Positions 11,156-22,287 of a DNA stretch of 64,000 nucleotides are shown in pieces. Each line of letters starts with the position of its first letter. Within the stretch, counting starts at the first letter, position 1. The translations under genes were made by a program, and so were the position numbers. The notes beneath the pieces are model-generated. The model saw only the letters and a list, made by a program, of their open reading frames with translations, did no database searches and was not told the DNA's origin. Source of the stretch: Piscinibacter sp. (GTDB taxonomy: Bacteria; Pseudomonadota; Gammaproteobacteria; Burkholderiales; Burkholderiaceae_C); the NCBI GenBank assembly GCA_019635485.1, contig JAHBZL010000026.1, forward strand, positions 1 to 64,000, written 5' to 3'.

Positions 11156-12320
11156 TCACTTCTCGCCGGGCACCTTGCCTTCGACGCCCTTGACGTAGAA
11201 CTTGATACCCCCGAGCCACTTGTCGTCGGCGACCTCGTCCTTCTTCAGGACTTCCTTGCCGTCCTGGCCGAGGATCGGACCCTTCCAGATCGCGAAGCTG
11301 CCGTCCTTCAGGCCGGCCTTGACGGTCTCGACCTTGGTCTTGATCTCGGCGGGCACCTTGTCGGAGATCGAGACGATGTCGATCGCCCCCTCCTTGACGC
11401 CCCACCACGACGCCTCGTTGCCCTTCCAGGTGCCGTCCAGCGCGTCCTTGGTGGCCTTGATGTAGTACGGGCCCCAGTTGATGACCGACGAGGCGAGGTG
11501 CGCCTCCGGCGAATAGGCGCTCATGTCGCTGTCCCAGCCGAAGGCGTACTTCTTCGCCTTGCCGGCCGTCTGCAGCACGGCGGACGAGTCGGTGTTCTGG
11601 AACAGCACGTCGGCGCCGCCGTTGATCAGCGACTGCGCGGCCTCGGTTTCCTTGGGCGGGTTGAACCACTCGTTGACCCAGACGACCTTGGTCTTGACCT
11701 TCGGGTTGACCGACTGCGCCCCCAGCGTGAAGCTGTTGATGTTGCGGATCACCTCGGGGATGGGGATCGAGCCGACCACGCCGAGCGTGTTGCTCTTGGT
11801 CATGCCGCCGGCGATCACGCCGGCCATGTAGGCGCCCTCGTAAGTGCGGCTGTCGTAGGTGCGCATGTTCTCGGCCTGCTTGTAGCCGGTGGCATGCTCG
11901 AACTTCACGTCCTTCAGGTCGGCGGCGACCTTGAGCATCGGCTCCATGTAGCCGAAGGTCGTGCCGAAGATCAGCTTGTTGCCCTGGCTGGCCATGTCGC
12001 GGAACACGCGCTCGGCGTCGGCCGCCTCGGGCACCTTCTCGACGAAGCTGGTGACCACCTTGTCGCCGAACTCCTTCTCGACCGCCTTGCGGCCGTTGTC
12101 GTGCGCGAAGGTCCAGCCGCCGTCGCCCACGGGGCCGACGTAGGCGAAGGCGATCTTCAGCGGCTCGGGCTTGGGCGGCTCGGCGGCAGCCGTCGGCGGC
12201 CGGGGCCGGCGCCGGCGGTGCGGCCTCCTCCTTCTTGCCGCAGCCGACCAGGGCCGCGGCCGCGGCCAGCGTGCTCCAGCCGGCCAGCCTGATGAGAGAG
12301 CGCTTGGATTCGAAGCTCAT
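11156..12320 (-). pseudogene. BMP-family nucleoside-binding lipoprotein, frameshifted
   Basis: The start (ATG 12320) encodes a lipoprotein signal peptide with lipobox LVGC (Cys27) and a GKKEEAAPPAPAPA linker. The mature BMP domain (PEPLKIAFAYVGPVGDGGW, GTTFGYMEPMLK, NTDSSAVLQ) is in another frame and runs to the stop at 11156. The frames join if one base is removed in the GACGGCT at 12194-12188. In the ATG frame translation turns into Arg-rich nonsense, and the domain frame has no good start (first candidate GTG 12130). This is either a real one-base insertion or a sequencing error in GC-rich DNA; all neighbours look intact. It would be the binding protein of the ABC transporter encoded immediately upstream in the operon. 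Confidence 0.85.
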
Positions 12321-12377
12321 GTCTGCTCCAGTGAGGGAAACGAAGAATTATGTTTCAAGGCGATCGCGGGCCCGGCG

Positions 12378-13298
12378 TCACGACCCGGGGAAGAACGGCT
12401 TGCCGATCGAGGCGGGCATGTTGACCTTGATGAAGGTGGCGTTGCGCGAGATCAGCACCAGCACGACGATGGTCGCCACGTACGGCAGCATCGTGAGGAA
12501 CTGGCTCGGCACCTGCACGCCTTCGCCCTGCAGGTGGAACTGCAGCATCGTGACGCCGCCGAACAGGTAGGCACCCAGCAAGACACGTGCCGGTCGCCAG
12601 GTCGCGAAGGTGGTGAGCGCGAGCGCGATCCACCCCTTGCCGGCGATCATGCCCTCGACCCACAGCGGCGTGTAGATGACCGAGATGTAGGCCCCCGAGA
12701 CGCCGCAAAGCGCGCCGCCGACCATCACCGCGGCGAGGCGGATGCGGCGCACCGGATAGCCCAGCGCGTGCGCCGATTCGGGCGATTCGCCGACCGCGCG
12801 CAGCACCAGCCCGGCGCGCGAGCGGTACAGGAACCAGGCCAGCCCGATGGTCAGTGCGACCGCGAAGTACACCATCGGGTGCTGCCTGAACATCGCCGGG
12901 CCGACGAACGGCAGGTCCGCCAGGCCCGGGATCTCGAAGTGCGCCCGCTCGGTGAGCTTCTCCTGCGTGTACGAGATGCCGGCGAAGGCCGAGAAGCCGG
13001 CACCGAACAGGCTCAGCGCCAGCCCGGTGGCGTACTGGTTGGTGTTCAGCCAGATCACCAGCACGCCGAAGGCCGCCGCCATCAGCGCGCCGGCCGCGGC
13101 GCCGGCCGCGAAGGCCAGCCAGTCGTTGCCGGTGTGCACCGCGGTCGCGAAGCCGGCGATCGCGGCCACCAGCATCATGCCTTCGGCACCGAGGTTGACG
13201 ATGCCGGCGCGTTCGTTGATCAGCAGGCCGAGCGCGGCGATCGCGAGCACGGTGCCGGCGTTGAAGGTGGCGGCCAGAAGCAGCGCGAGGGCATCCAT
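12378..13298 (-). CDS. ABC transporter permease (nucleoside/BMP type, YufQ-like)
   Basis: A 306-aa inner-membrane permease with about eight to ten hydrophobic segments. It begins DALALLLAATFNAGTVLAIA and carries the family block LLINERAGIVNLGAEGMMLV near residues 25-45, plus RAVGESPESAHALGY in the cytoplasmic loop expected to touch the ATPase. It belongs to the branched-chain/nucleoside permease family (BPD_transp_2) found with BMP binding proteins. Its ATG is 2 bp past the stop of the sister permease, so the two are translationally close and should form a heterodimer. Confidence 0.92.
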   Translation of the reverse strand: MDALALLLAATFNAGTVLAIAALGLLINERAGIVNLGAEGMMLVAAIAGFATAVHTGNDWLAFAAGAAAGALMAAAFGVLVIWLNTNQYATGLALSLFGAGFSAFAGISYTQEKLTERAHFEIPGLADLPFVGPAMFRQHPMVYFAVALTIGLAWFLYRSRAGLVLRAVGESPESAHALGYPVRRIRLAAVMVGGALCGVSGAYISVIYTPLWVEGMIAGKGWIALALTTFATWRPARVLLGAYLFGGVTMLQFHLQGEGVQVPSQFLTMLPYVATIVVLVLISRNATFIKVNMPASIGKPFFPGS

Positions 13299-13300
13299 CG

Positions 13301-14408
13301 CTAGGCCTCCTTGGTGGTGGTGGTGGAGACCGCCGCCGCAGCCGGCGTCTTGGGCGGATGCACATGCGCCGGCTTCCAGCGCACGCGGTAGTGGATCAGC
13401 GTGTCACAGGCCAGCAGCGTGAACAGCAGCAGGCCCTGGAACACGCCGGTCAGCGACTTGGGCAGCCCGAGGCGCGACTGCGCCAGCTCGCCGCCGATGT
13501 AGAACATGCTCATCAGCACGGCCGAGAAGACGATGCCGCCCGGGTGCAGGCGCCCGACAAAGGCGACGATGATGGCCGCGAAGCCGTAGCCCGCCGGCAC
13601 GTGCGGCGTCAGCTGGCCGAGCGGCCCGGCCGCCTCCAGCGCGCCGGCCAGGCCGGCCATGCCGCCGGACAGCAGCAGCGCCGTCCACAGCGCCTTGCGC
13701 GACGAGAAGCCGGCGTAGCGCGCGGCCGCCGGCGCCAGCCCGCCCACCTGCAGCTGGAAGCCGGCGTAGGTGCGGAACAGCAGCACCCAGAACGCGCCGA
13801 CCAGCAGCAGCGCGAGCGGCAGCCCGAGGTTGACGCGGAAGCCATCGACCAGGCGCGGCACCTGCGTGGACTTCAGGAAGGTGATGGTCTGCGGGAAGTT
13901 GTAGCCGGCCGGGTCCTTCCAGGGGCCGTAGACCAGGTAGCCGAGCACCATGTCCGCGACGTACACGAGCATCAGGCTGACCAGGATCTCGCTGGCGTTG
14001 AAGCGGTCGCGCAGCAGCGCCACGATGCCGGCCCAGACCATGCCGCCGAGCACGCCGGCCAGCAGCACCGGCAGCACGATCCAGCGGCCGGTCTCGGGAC
14101 CGGCCTGCATCGCGACGCCGCTGGCGAAGATGGCGCCGAGAATGAACTGGCCCTCCGCGCCGATGTTCCAGACGTTGGAGCGGAAGCAGACCGAGAGGCC
14201 GAGCGCGATCAGCAGCAGCGGCGTGGCTTTCATCGCCAGCTCCGACAGCGCGTACAGGCTCTTGACCGGCTCGACGAAGAACACGTAGAGGCCGCGCAGC
14301 GGGTCCTTGCCCAGCGCGAGGAACAGCAGCGTGCCGATCACGACGGTGATCGCCAGCGCCAGCAGCGGCGAGGCGATCGACATGACCCTCGAGGCTTCCG
14401 GGCGGGCT

Positions 14409-14422
<14 letters not shown>
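13301..14422 (-). CDS. ABC transporter permease (nucleoside/BMP type, YufP-like)
   Basis: A 373-aa permease with an N-terminal segment PLLALAITVVIGTLLFLALG, the FRSNVWNIGAEGQFILGA block typical of the YufP/NupB group, and several further membrane segments. A short Lys/Pro/Ala cytoplasmic tail ends the protein. The start overlaps the end of the ATPase gene by 14 bp, which indicates a single transcript and coupled translation. With 12378-13298 it should form the membrane channel of a purine-nucleoside importer. Confidence 0.92.
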
Positions 14423-15923
<1,501 letters not shown>

Positions 15924-15987
15924 GTCTCCTCCTATGCGCGCCGGGCGGCGGCCGGCCCCGACCGGCCCGCCCGACCGACACTGTGCC

Positions 15988-16839
15988 TCAGAAGTGGTAT
16001 TGGGCGCGGATCATCGGGGTCTTGGCGAACGCACCGTCGCCGGCCGCGCCTTCGTGGTTGTTGCCGAACTTGTTCTTCCAGTACTGGTATTCGAGGCCGA
16101 GCTTGAACTTGCCCTTGCTGCCCCACAGCGTGCTGACGTCGTACATCAGCTGCATGTCGATGTTCGTCTCCGGCTTGGTGCCGCCGCCGAACTCGTTGCT
16201 GCCCTTCGAGGCGATCCAGTTCATGAAGCCCTCGAACGAGAGCCCGGTGCTGCCGATCGGGATGCCCCAGGCGGCGGTCAGCATCGGGTGGGTCTTGTAG
16301 CTGTAGCGCGGCGTGCTCGTGTTGGTGAAGGTGTTGTACGGCGCGTTGCTCTCCTTCAGCACCAGCAGGCTGACGTTCAGGAAGCCCGGCACGTCGACGA
16401 ACACCGTCGGGCCGAACACGAACATGCGCTTCTTGGAGTTGTAGCCCGCGTCGGTCTTGGCGTTCACGTCGAAGCCGGCGGTCAGGCCGGCGCCGCGGAT
16501 CGGGCCGAACCTGACCGGCGTGCCGAAGGCCTTCTCGATGTCCAGCGTGTGGCGGTAGACGATGTAGACCTCGTGCGCGCCGTTGGTCGAGCCCGCGCCG
16601 GCCGGGTCCTTCTCGTCGGACTTCAGGAAGTCGACGTTGAAGAAGTTCGTGCCGTACTTGTAGCCGCTGACGTGGCTGAGGTTGATGATGTCCTTGCCGA
16701 TGTCGTTCGGATTGAACGGCTCGTGGAACTTGCTGCCGGTGCGGTAGCCGATGTACGTGTCGCTCCAGTCGGCGGCCTGGGCGCCGGCGCAGAGCGCCGC
16801 GAACGCGGCGACGAGCGGGATGCGGGAGAGCGTGTTCAT
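15988..16839 (-). CDS. Tsx/OmpK-like nucleoside channel, outer membrane
   Basis: A 283-aa outer-membrane protein with a 22-residue signal peptide ending AGAQA, then ADWSDTYIGYRTG, which matches the start of the Tsx/OmpK channel family. The rest alternates in short beta strands and closes with an aromatic C-terminal Phe (MIRAQYHF), the Bam-recognition signature of barrel proteins. Tsx proteins let nucleosides across the outer membrane. Its position between a purine permease and a nucleoside ABC importer supports that role here. The 119-bp gap upstream may hold its own promoter; I saw no clear one. Confidence 0.85.
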   Translation of the reverse strand: MNTLSRIPLVAAFAALCAGAQAADWSDTYIGYRTGSKFHEPFNPNDIGKDIINLSHVSGYKYGTNFFNVDFLKSDEKDPAGAGSTNGAHEVYIVYRHTLDIEKAFGTPVRFGPIRGAGLTAGFDVNAKTDAGYNSKKRMFVFGPTVFVDVPGFLNVSLLVLKESNAPYNTFTNTSTPRYSYKTHPMLTAAWGIPIGSTGLSFEGFMNWIASKGSNEFGGGTKPETNIDMQLMYDVSTLWGSKGKFKLGLEYQYWKNKFGNNHEGAAGDGAFAKTPMIRAQYHF

Positions 16840-16958
16840 TGGAGTGGGCCTTGGATGGGTGGGCGGGATGGCGAATGCCGGCCCGGGCCGGCCGCAAGTT
16901 CCATGCCGCCGTCACCATTGCTTGCAACTCCACGCACGGTGCTCCGCCGCCGCCCGCC

Positions 16959-18320
16959 TCAGTGCCCGCCGACGACGATGAACTTGAACAGGAACACCGC
17001 GGCGATCAGCCACACCATCGGGTGCACCTCGCGCGCGCGCCCGGTGCACGCCTTCAGCACCGCGTAGGTGATGAAGCCGAACGCCAGGCCGTTGGCGATC
17101 GAGTAGGTGAACGGCATCGACAGCGCGGTGACGGCCGCGGGGACCACCTCGGTGCTCTCGTCCCAGTCGAGCTCGGTCAGCTCGCGCAGCATCAGGCAGG
17201 AGACGAAGAACAGCGCCGGCGCGGTCGCATACCCCGGCACGGATCCGGCCAGCGGCGAGATCAGCAGGCAGGCCAGGAACAGCATGGCCACCGTGACCGC
17301 GGTCAGCCCGGTGCGGCCGCCGGCCTGCACGCCGGCCGCGCTCTCGATGTAGGCCGTGGTGCTGGAGGTGCCGAGCAGCGAGCCGGCGAAGATGGCGCCG
17401 CTGTCGGCCAGCAGCGCCTTGTTCAGCCGGTCCATCTTGCCTTCGCGGAGCAGCCCGGCGCGCTTGGCCACGCCCATCAGCGTGCCGGTGGCATCGAACA
17501 GCTCCACGAGGAAGAACACCAGCACCACGTTCAGGATGCCCACCGAGAGCGCGCCCGAGATGTCCAGCTCCAGGAAGGTCGGTGCGATCGACGGCGGTGC
17601 CGCGACGATGCCGCCGAACTGGTTGCCGCCGAAGAAGAAGGACAGCAGCGTGACCGCCAGGATGCCGATCAGGATCGCGCCGGGCACCTTCAGGCGGTCC
17701 AGCACGACGATCAGGAAGAAGCCGAGCACCGACAGCACCACCGTCGGCGAGTGCAGGTCGCCGAGCGTCACGTAGGTGGCCGCCGACGGCGCGACGATGC
17801 CGGCGCTCTTCAGCGAGATGATGGCCAGGAACAGCCCGATGCCCACGGTGATCGCGCTGCGCAGCGTGGCCGGGATGCCGCGGATGATCAGCTCGCGCAG
17901 CCGGAACAGCGTCACCGCGAGGAACAGGCAGCCGGAGATGAAGACCGCGCCGAGCGCGACCTGCCACGAGAAGCCCATGCCCTTCACGACCACGTAGGCG
18001 AAGTAGGCGTTCAGGCCCATGCCCGGTGCCAGCGCGATCGGGTAGTTCGCGTACAGGCCCATGATCAGCGAGCCGAGCGCGGCGATCAGGCAGGTGGCGA
18101 CGAACACCGCGTCGCGCGGCATGCCGGCATCGCCGAGGATGGACGGGTTGACGAAGACGATGTAGGCCATCGTCAGGAAGGTCGTCAGGCCGGCCACCAG
18201 CTCGGTGCGCACGGTGGTGCCGTGCTCCTTCAGCTTGAACAGCCGCTCGAACAGCGGCACGGCGTGGGAGGTCGGGTTCGGCCCGGCGTCGGGGCGGACG
18301 TGGTCGTGGAGAGTGGTCAC
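16959..18320 (-). CDS. NCS2-family purine permease (AzgA-like)
   Basis: A 453-aa polytopic permease of the nucleobase-cation symporter 2 family, AzgA subgroup: FERLFKLKEHGTTVRTELVA at the N-terminus, TFLTMAYIVFVNP, the APGMGLNAYFAY motif, GIPATLRSAITVGIGLFLA and the FFLVELFDATGTLMGVA segment. AzgA-type carriers import adenine, guanine and hypoxanthine by proton symport. The start is GTG 18320, preceded by GGAGAC at good spacing; the longer open frame is upstream read-through. It lies 70 bp downstream of guanine deaminase on the same strand. Confidence 0.93.
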   Translation of the reverse strand: MTTLHDHVRPDAGPNPTSHAVPLFERLFKLKEHGTTVRTELVAGLTTFLTMAYIVFVNPSILGDAGMPRDAVFVATCLIAALGSLIMGLYANYPIALAPGMGLNAYFAYVVVKGMGFSWQVALGAVFISGCLFLAVTLFRLRELIIRGIPATLRSAITVGIGLFLAIISLKSAGIVAPSAATYVTLGDLHSPTVVLSVLGFFLIVVLDRLKVPGAILIGILAVTLLSFFFGGNQFGGIVAAPPSIAPTFLELDISGALSVGILNVVLVFFLVELFDATGTLMGVAKRAGLLREGKMDRLNKALLADSGAIFAGSLLGTSSTTAYIESAAGVQAGGRTGLTAVTVAMLFLACLLISPLAGSVPGYATAPALFFVSCLMLRELTELDWDESTEVVPAAVTALSMPFTYSIANGLAFGFITYAVLKACTGRAREVHPMVWLIAAVFLFKFIVVGGH

Positions 18321-18390
18321 GCTTGTCTCCTGGTGCGTGGGGAACGGGAAGCGCCGTCTGCGCGGCGTCGGGTGGGAGGCGCGGGTGCGT

Positions 18391-19701
18391 TCAGGGCACG
18401 CCGGAATGCGCCCGGCGGTAGCGCTCGATCCCGGCCACGCGGGTCGAGACCAGGTGGCTGCGGTCGGCCAGCGTGAGCCAGGCGAACACCTTCTCGTGCA
18501 GGCCGCGCGCGACCGCCATGCGGCGCGCGCCGACCGGTTCGCTGGCCCAGTCCCAGACAGCCAGGTCGGCCAGCCGCCCGGGCTCGAACGAGCCGATCTC
18601 GTGTTCCAGGCCGAGTGCCGCCGCCGCACCGCGCGTCGCGGCGTGCAGCGACTTCCAGGCGGTCAGGCGCTGGCCGGCGAGCGCCTGCACCTTGTAGGCG
18701 TCCAGCAGCGTGGCCGGCATCGACAGGCTGGTGCCGCCGCCCACGTCGCTGGCCACGCTGACGGCGGCACCGGCCGCCTCGGCCGCACGCCAGTCGAACA
18801 GGCCGCTGCCGAGGAACAGGTTGGACGACGGGCTGTGCGCGATCTGCGCCCCGGCTTCGCGCAGCGCGGCGCGGTCGTCGGCATCGAGCCAGATGCCGTG
18901 CGCCAGCACGCTGCGCGCGTGCAGCAGCCCGGCGCGGGCATACACGTCGAGGTAGCTGCGCGCCTGCGGAAACAGCTCGCGCACCCACTGCACCTCGGCG
19001 CGGTTCTCGGCCACATGGGTCTGCATGTACAGCGTCGGGTCGGCCCGGCACAGCGCGCCGGCCATCGCCAGCTGCGCCGGCGTGCTGGTCGGCGCGAAAC
19101 GCACGGTCACCGCGTAGGCGAGCCGGTCGCGGCCGTGCCAGCGGCCGATCAGGTCGAGGCAGTCGCGTTCGGCCTGCGCCACGTCGTCGCGCAGTCCGTC
19201 CGGCGCGTGCCGGTCCATCAGCACCTTGCCGGCGATCACGCGCATGCCGCGCGCCTGCGCCGCAGCGAACAGCCGGTCGGCAGAGACCTTGTGCACCGTC
19301 GGGAACACGACTGCGGCGGTGGTGCCGCGCGCCAGCAGCGCGTCGAGGAACACCGCGGCGCCCTGCTCGGCCACCTCGGCATCGGCGTAGCGGCGTTCGG
19401 CGGGAAAGGTGTAGGTCTCGAGCCAGTCGAGCAGTTCGGTGCCGTAGCTGCCGATCACGTCCAGCTGCGGGCTGTGCACGTGGGTGTCGATGAAGCCGGG
19501 CAGGATCAGCCGGCCGCCGTGGTCCTCGCACAGCCAGCCCTCGCCCGGTGCATCGGCCTGCACCGCGACGATGCGGCCATCCTCGACGAGCAGCCACTGC
19601 CCCGGGCGGAAGCGCACGGCAGGGGACTCGGTCTCGCCCCAGGCCGGATCGGCCGCGAAATCGAGCAGGTCGCCACGCAGCGCGATGCGCGAGGCCGTCA
19701 T
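18391..19701 (-). CDS. guaD: Guanine deaminase
   Basis: A 436-aa amidohydrolase. PGFIDTHVHSPQ gives the metal-binding HxH, followed by the guanine-deaminase block LDWLETYTFPAERRY; MQTHVAEN and AHGIWLD supply further zinc ligands and ASDVGGGTS supplies the catalytic Asp. It converts guanine to xanthine and ammonia in the cytoplasm. The ATG overlaps the stop of the LysR gene by four bases, so the regulator and guaD form one operon. Product xanthine would feed the xdhABC enzyme encoded divergently. Confidence 0.95.
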   Translation of the reverse strand: MTASRIALRGDLLDFAADPAWGETESPAVRFRPGQWLLVEDGRIVAVQADAPGEGWLCEDHGGRLILPGFIDTHVHSPQLDVIGSYGTELLDWLETYTFPAERRYADAEVAEQGAAVFLDALLARGTTAAVVFPTVHKVSADRLFAAAQARGMRVIAGKVLMDRHAPDGLRDDVAQAERDCLDLIGRWHGRDRLAYAVTVRFAPTSTPAQLAMAGALCRADPTLYMQTHVAENRAEVQWVRELFPQARSYLDVYARAGLLHARSVLAHGIWLDADDRAALREAGAQIAHSPSSNLFLGSGLFDWRAAEAAGAAVSVASDVGGGTSLSMPATLLDAYKVQALAGQRLTAWKSLHAATRGAAAALGLEHEIGSFEPGRLADLAVWDWASEPVGARRMAVARGLHEKVFAWLTLADRSHLVSTRVAGIERYRRAHSGVP

Positions 19702-20696
19702 GACGGTGCCTCCGTGCGGACCCGGCGCAGCATGCCGTGCGTGCCGAGGTTGCGCGCCACGTCGCGCACCTGCTCGCGCAGCCAGCGGTTGGCCGCCGAC
19801 GCGTGGGTCACGTCGTGCCAGAGCTGGTAGTAGGTGAGCGGCGGGAAGGCGACGGGGCAGCGCACGATGCGCACCGGCAGCGTGTCGACATAGCGGCTGC
19901 AGAACAGCCGCCCGGTGGTCAGCACCAGCAGGCTCTGTGCCACCATCAGCGGGATCAGGCTGAAGTGCGCGCTGCGCACGACCAGGTCGCGCTGCAGGCC
20001 GAGCGAGGCGAGGTGCTCGTCGATCACGCCCGGGGCGTCGCCGCCCGGGCGCGCGTGCAGCGGCGTCGGCGCCACATGCTCGCTGGCCAGGTAGCGCTCG
20101 ACGCTCCAGCCGCGCGCGGACAGGCGCAGCGCCGGATGGTGCTCACCGACCAGGCACACGATCTCGTCGGACAGCAGCCGGCCGAGGTGCAGTTCGCCCG
20201 GCGGCTCCAGCCAGTTGCCGATCACCAGGTCCACCGCGCCCTGCGCGAGGCCGCGCCGGTAGTCGAACTCGCCCGACAGCGGCAGCAGCTCGAGCCGCAC
20301 CTGCGGCGCCGCCTTCTTCAGGTGCGCCACCAGCTCGGGCAGGAACAGCGGATCGAGGTAGTCGCTCGCGGCGATGCGGAAGGTCAGCGCGCTGGTTGCC
20401 GCGTCGAAGCCGCGCTGCGGCGCGCGCTGCCCGAACAGGCGCTGCACGTCCTGCAGCACGCGGCTGGCCGGGTCCAGGAGTTGCTGGGCCGCTTCGGTGG
20501 GCACCATGCCGTTGCCGGCGCGCACCAGCAGCGGGTCCCCCGTCAGCTCGCGGAGCCGCCGGAGCTGCGCGCTGACGGCCGGCTGCGTGCTGTGCAGCTT
20601 CATGGCGGCCCGCGAAACGCTGCGTTCGGTGATCAAGGTCTGCAACACCCGGATGAGATGGAGCTCGATCTTGTCGAATGCCTGGTCCTGTGCCAT
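19698..20696 (-). CDS. LysR-family regulator of the purine locus
   Basis: A 332-aa LysR-type activator/repressor. The N-terminal HTH is seen in RVLQTLITERSVSRAAMKLH and STQPAVSAQLRRLRELTGDP, and an effector domain begins near TFRIAASDYLDPLFLPE. The start is ATG 20696; the open frame continues upstream but leaves the homologous region. It is divergent from xdhA with 94 bp between starts and is co-transcribed with guaD (four-base overlap). It is the obvious candidate regulator of both purine operons; the effector is probably a purine (inference). Confidence 0.92.
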   Translation of the reverse strand: MAQDQAFDKIELHLIRVLQTLITERSVSRAAMKLHSTQPAVSAQLRRLRELTGDPLLVRAGNGMVPTEAAQQLLDPASRVLQDVQRLFGQRAPQRGFDAATSALTFRIAASDYLDPLFLPELVAHLKKAAPQVRLELLPLSGEFDYRRGLAQGAVDLVIGNWLEPPGELHLGRLLSDEIVCLVGEHHPALRLSARGWSVERYLASEHVAPTPLHARPGGDAPGVIDEHLASLGLQRDLVVRSAHFSLIPLMVAQSLLVLTTGRLFCSRYVDTLPVRIVRCPVAFPPLTYYQLWHDVTHASAANRWLREQVRDVARNLGTHGMLRRVRTEAPS

Positions 20697-20790
20697 ACGC
20701 CAATCCCCATATCCTTCATGAACATGACCGTATACCACTTCCGCCGGATCGGCGTACCTTGCGCATCTGCACCGCAGCCCTGACAGCACC
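20697..20790. promoter_or_regulatory. Divergent control region of the purine locus
   Basis: This is the only intergenic stretch between the minus-strand LysR-guaD operon and xdhABC. It is AT-richer than its flanks and holds two perfect palindromes, TTCATGAA (20715-20722) and GTATAC (20730-20735), that could be part of a LysR site. No confident promoter hexamers were identified. Confidence 0.45.
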
Positions 20791-22272
20791 ATGAGCACCA
20801 GACCGATCCGCTTCTTCCACCGTGGACAGATCGTCGAGGTGGACGACGCCGCGCCGACGCGCAGCGTGCTCGACTGGCTGCGCGAGGACGCGCACTGCAC
20901 CGGCACCAAGGAAGGCTGCAACGAGGGCGACTGCGGCGCCTGCACCGTGGTGGTCGGCGAACTCGATGCCGGCGGGCAGCTGCAGCTCGCCACCACCAAC
21001 GCCTGCATCCAGTTCCTGCCGACGCTGGACGGCAAGGCGCTGTTCACCGTCGAGGACCTGAAGTCGCCCGAGGGCGCACTGCACCCGGTGCAGCAGGCGA
21101 TGGTCGAGTGCCACGGCTCGCAGTGCGGCTTCTGCACCCCGGGATTCGTGATGTCGATGTGGTCGCTCTACCAGCACCACCAGGGCCGCCCGGCCGGCGC
21201 GCCGCGGCCGACGCGCCGCGAGCTGGCCGACGAGCTGTCCGGCAACCTGTGCCGCTGCACCGGCTACCGGCCGATCCTGGACGCCGGCGAGCGCATGTTC
21301 GAGCTGCCGGCCGTGCCCTTCGAGGCGGCGCCGGTGGTCGAGGCGCTGCAGTCGCTGCGGCCGCCGATGAGCTTCGGCTACGGCCGCGGCGCGGGCTTCC
21401 ACGCGCCGCGCACGCTGGACGAGCTGGCGGCCCTGCGCGAGCGGCTGCCGCAGGCGCGCCTGCTGGCCGGTTCGACCGACATCGGCCTGTGGGTCAACAA
21501 GCAGTTCCGCGATGTCGGCACGCTGATCTACGTCGGTGCCGTCGAGGAACTGCGCCGCATCGAGCCGCGCGAGGACGGCGGGCTGTGGATCGGCGCCGCC
21601 GCGTCGCTGGAGGACGCATGGCAGGCGCTCGCGCAGCGCCACCCGGCGCTCACCGAGACCTGGCTGCGCTTCGCGTCGCCGCCGATCCGGCGCGCCGGCA
21701 CGATGGGCGGCAACGTCGCCAACGGATCACCGATCGGCGATTCGGCGCCGGTGCTGATGGCGCTGGACGCGCAGATCGAGCTGCGCCGCGGCGAGCGCGT
21801 CCGCACGATGGACCTGACCGAGTTCTACGTCGACTACATGAAGAACCGGCTCGAGGCCGGCGAGTTCGTGCAGGCGCTGCGCCTGCCCGCGCTGCCGGCC
21901 ACCCGCCAGGTGCGCGCCTACAAGATCAGCAAGCGCTTCGACTGCGACATCTCGGCGCTGCTGCTCGCCGCCTCGATCGAACTGGATGGCGACACGGTGC
22001 GCAGCGTGCGCCTCGCCTACGGCGGCATGGCCGCGATCGTCAAGCGCGCGACCACCGCCGAGGCGGCGCTGGTCGGCCGGCCGTGGACCGAAGCCGCCGC
22101 GGCCACCGCGGCGCAGGCGCTCGAGCAGGACTTCAAGCCGCTGACCGACATGCGCGCCAGCGCCGCCTACCGCATGCAGGTGGCGCAGAATCTGCTGCAG
22201 CGCTTCTGGCTCGAGACGCGGCACGACGCGCCGCTGCCGATCGCGCAGACCAGCGTGTTCGCCATCGCCTGA
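20791..22272 (+). CDS. xdhA: Xanthine dehydrogenase, small subunit (Fe-S/FAD)
   Basis: A 493-aa subunit. The plant-type [2Fe-2S] cluster ligands are Cys43, Cys48, Cys51 (EGCNEGDCGAC) and Cys72. The second cluster uses Cys112, Cys115 (CGFCTPGF) and Cys154, Cys156 (CRCTGYRP). The C-terminal half is an FAD-binding domain (LLAGSTDIGLWV, GTMGGNVANGSPIGD). It carries electrons from the molybdenum subunit to NAD during oxidation of hypoxanthine and xanthine to urate. It is first in an xdhABC operon. Confidence 0.96.
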   Translation: MSTRPIRFFHRGQIVEVDDAAPTRSVLDWLREDAHCTGTKEGCNEGDCGACTVVVGELDAGGQLQLATTNACIQFLPTLDGKALFTVEDLKSPEGALHPVQQAMVECHGSQCGFCTPGFVMSMWSLYQHHQGRPAGAPRPTRRELADELSGNLCRCTGYRPILDAGERMFELPAVPFEAAPVVEALQSLRPPMSFGYGRGAGFHAPRTLDELAALRERLPQARLLAGSTDIGLWVNKQFRDVGTLIYVGAVEELRRIEPREDGGLWIGAAASLEDAWQALAQRHPALTETWLRFASPPIRRAGTMGGNVANGSPIGDSAPVLMALDAQIELRRGERVRTMDLTEFYVDYMKNRLEAGEFVQALRLPALPATRQVRAYKISKRFDCDISALLLAASIELDGDTVRSVRLAYGGMAAIVKRATTAEAALVGRPWTEAAAATAAQALEQDFKPLTDMRASAAYRMQVAQNLLQRFWLETRHDAPLPIAQTSVFAIA

Positions 22273-22287
22273 TCCCCGGAGCCCGCG

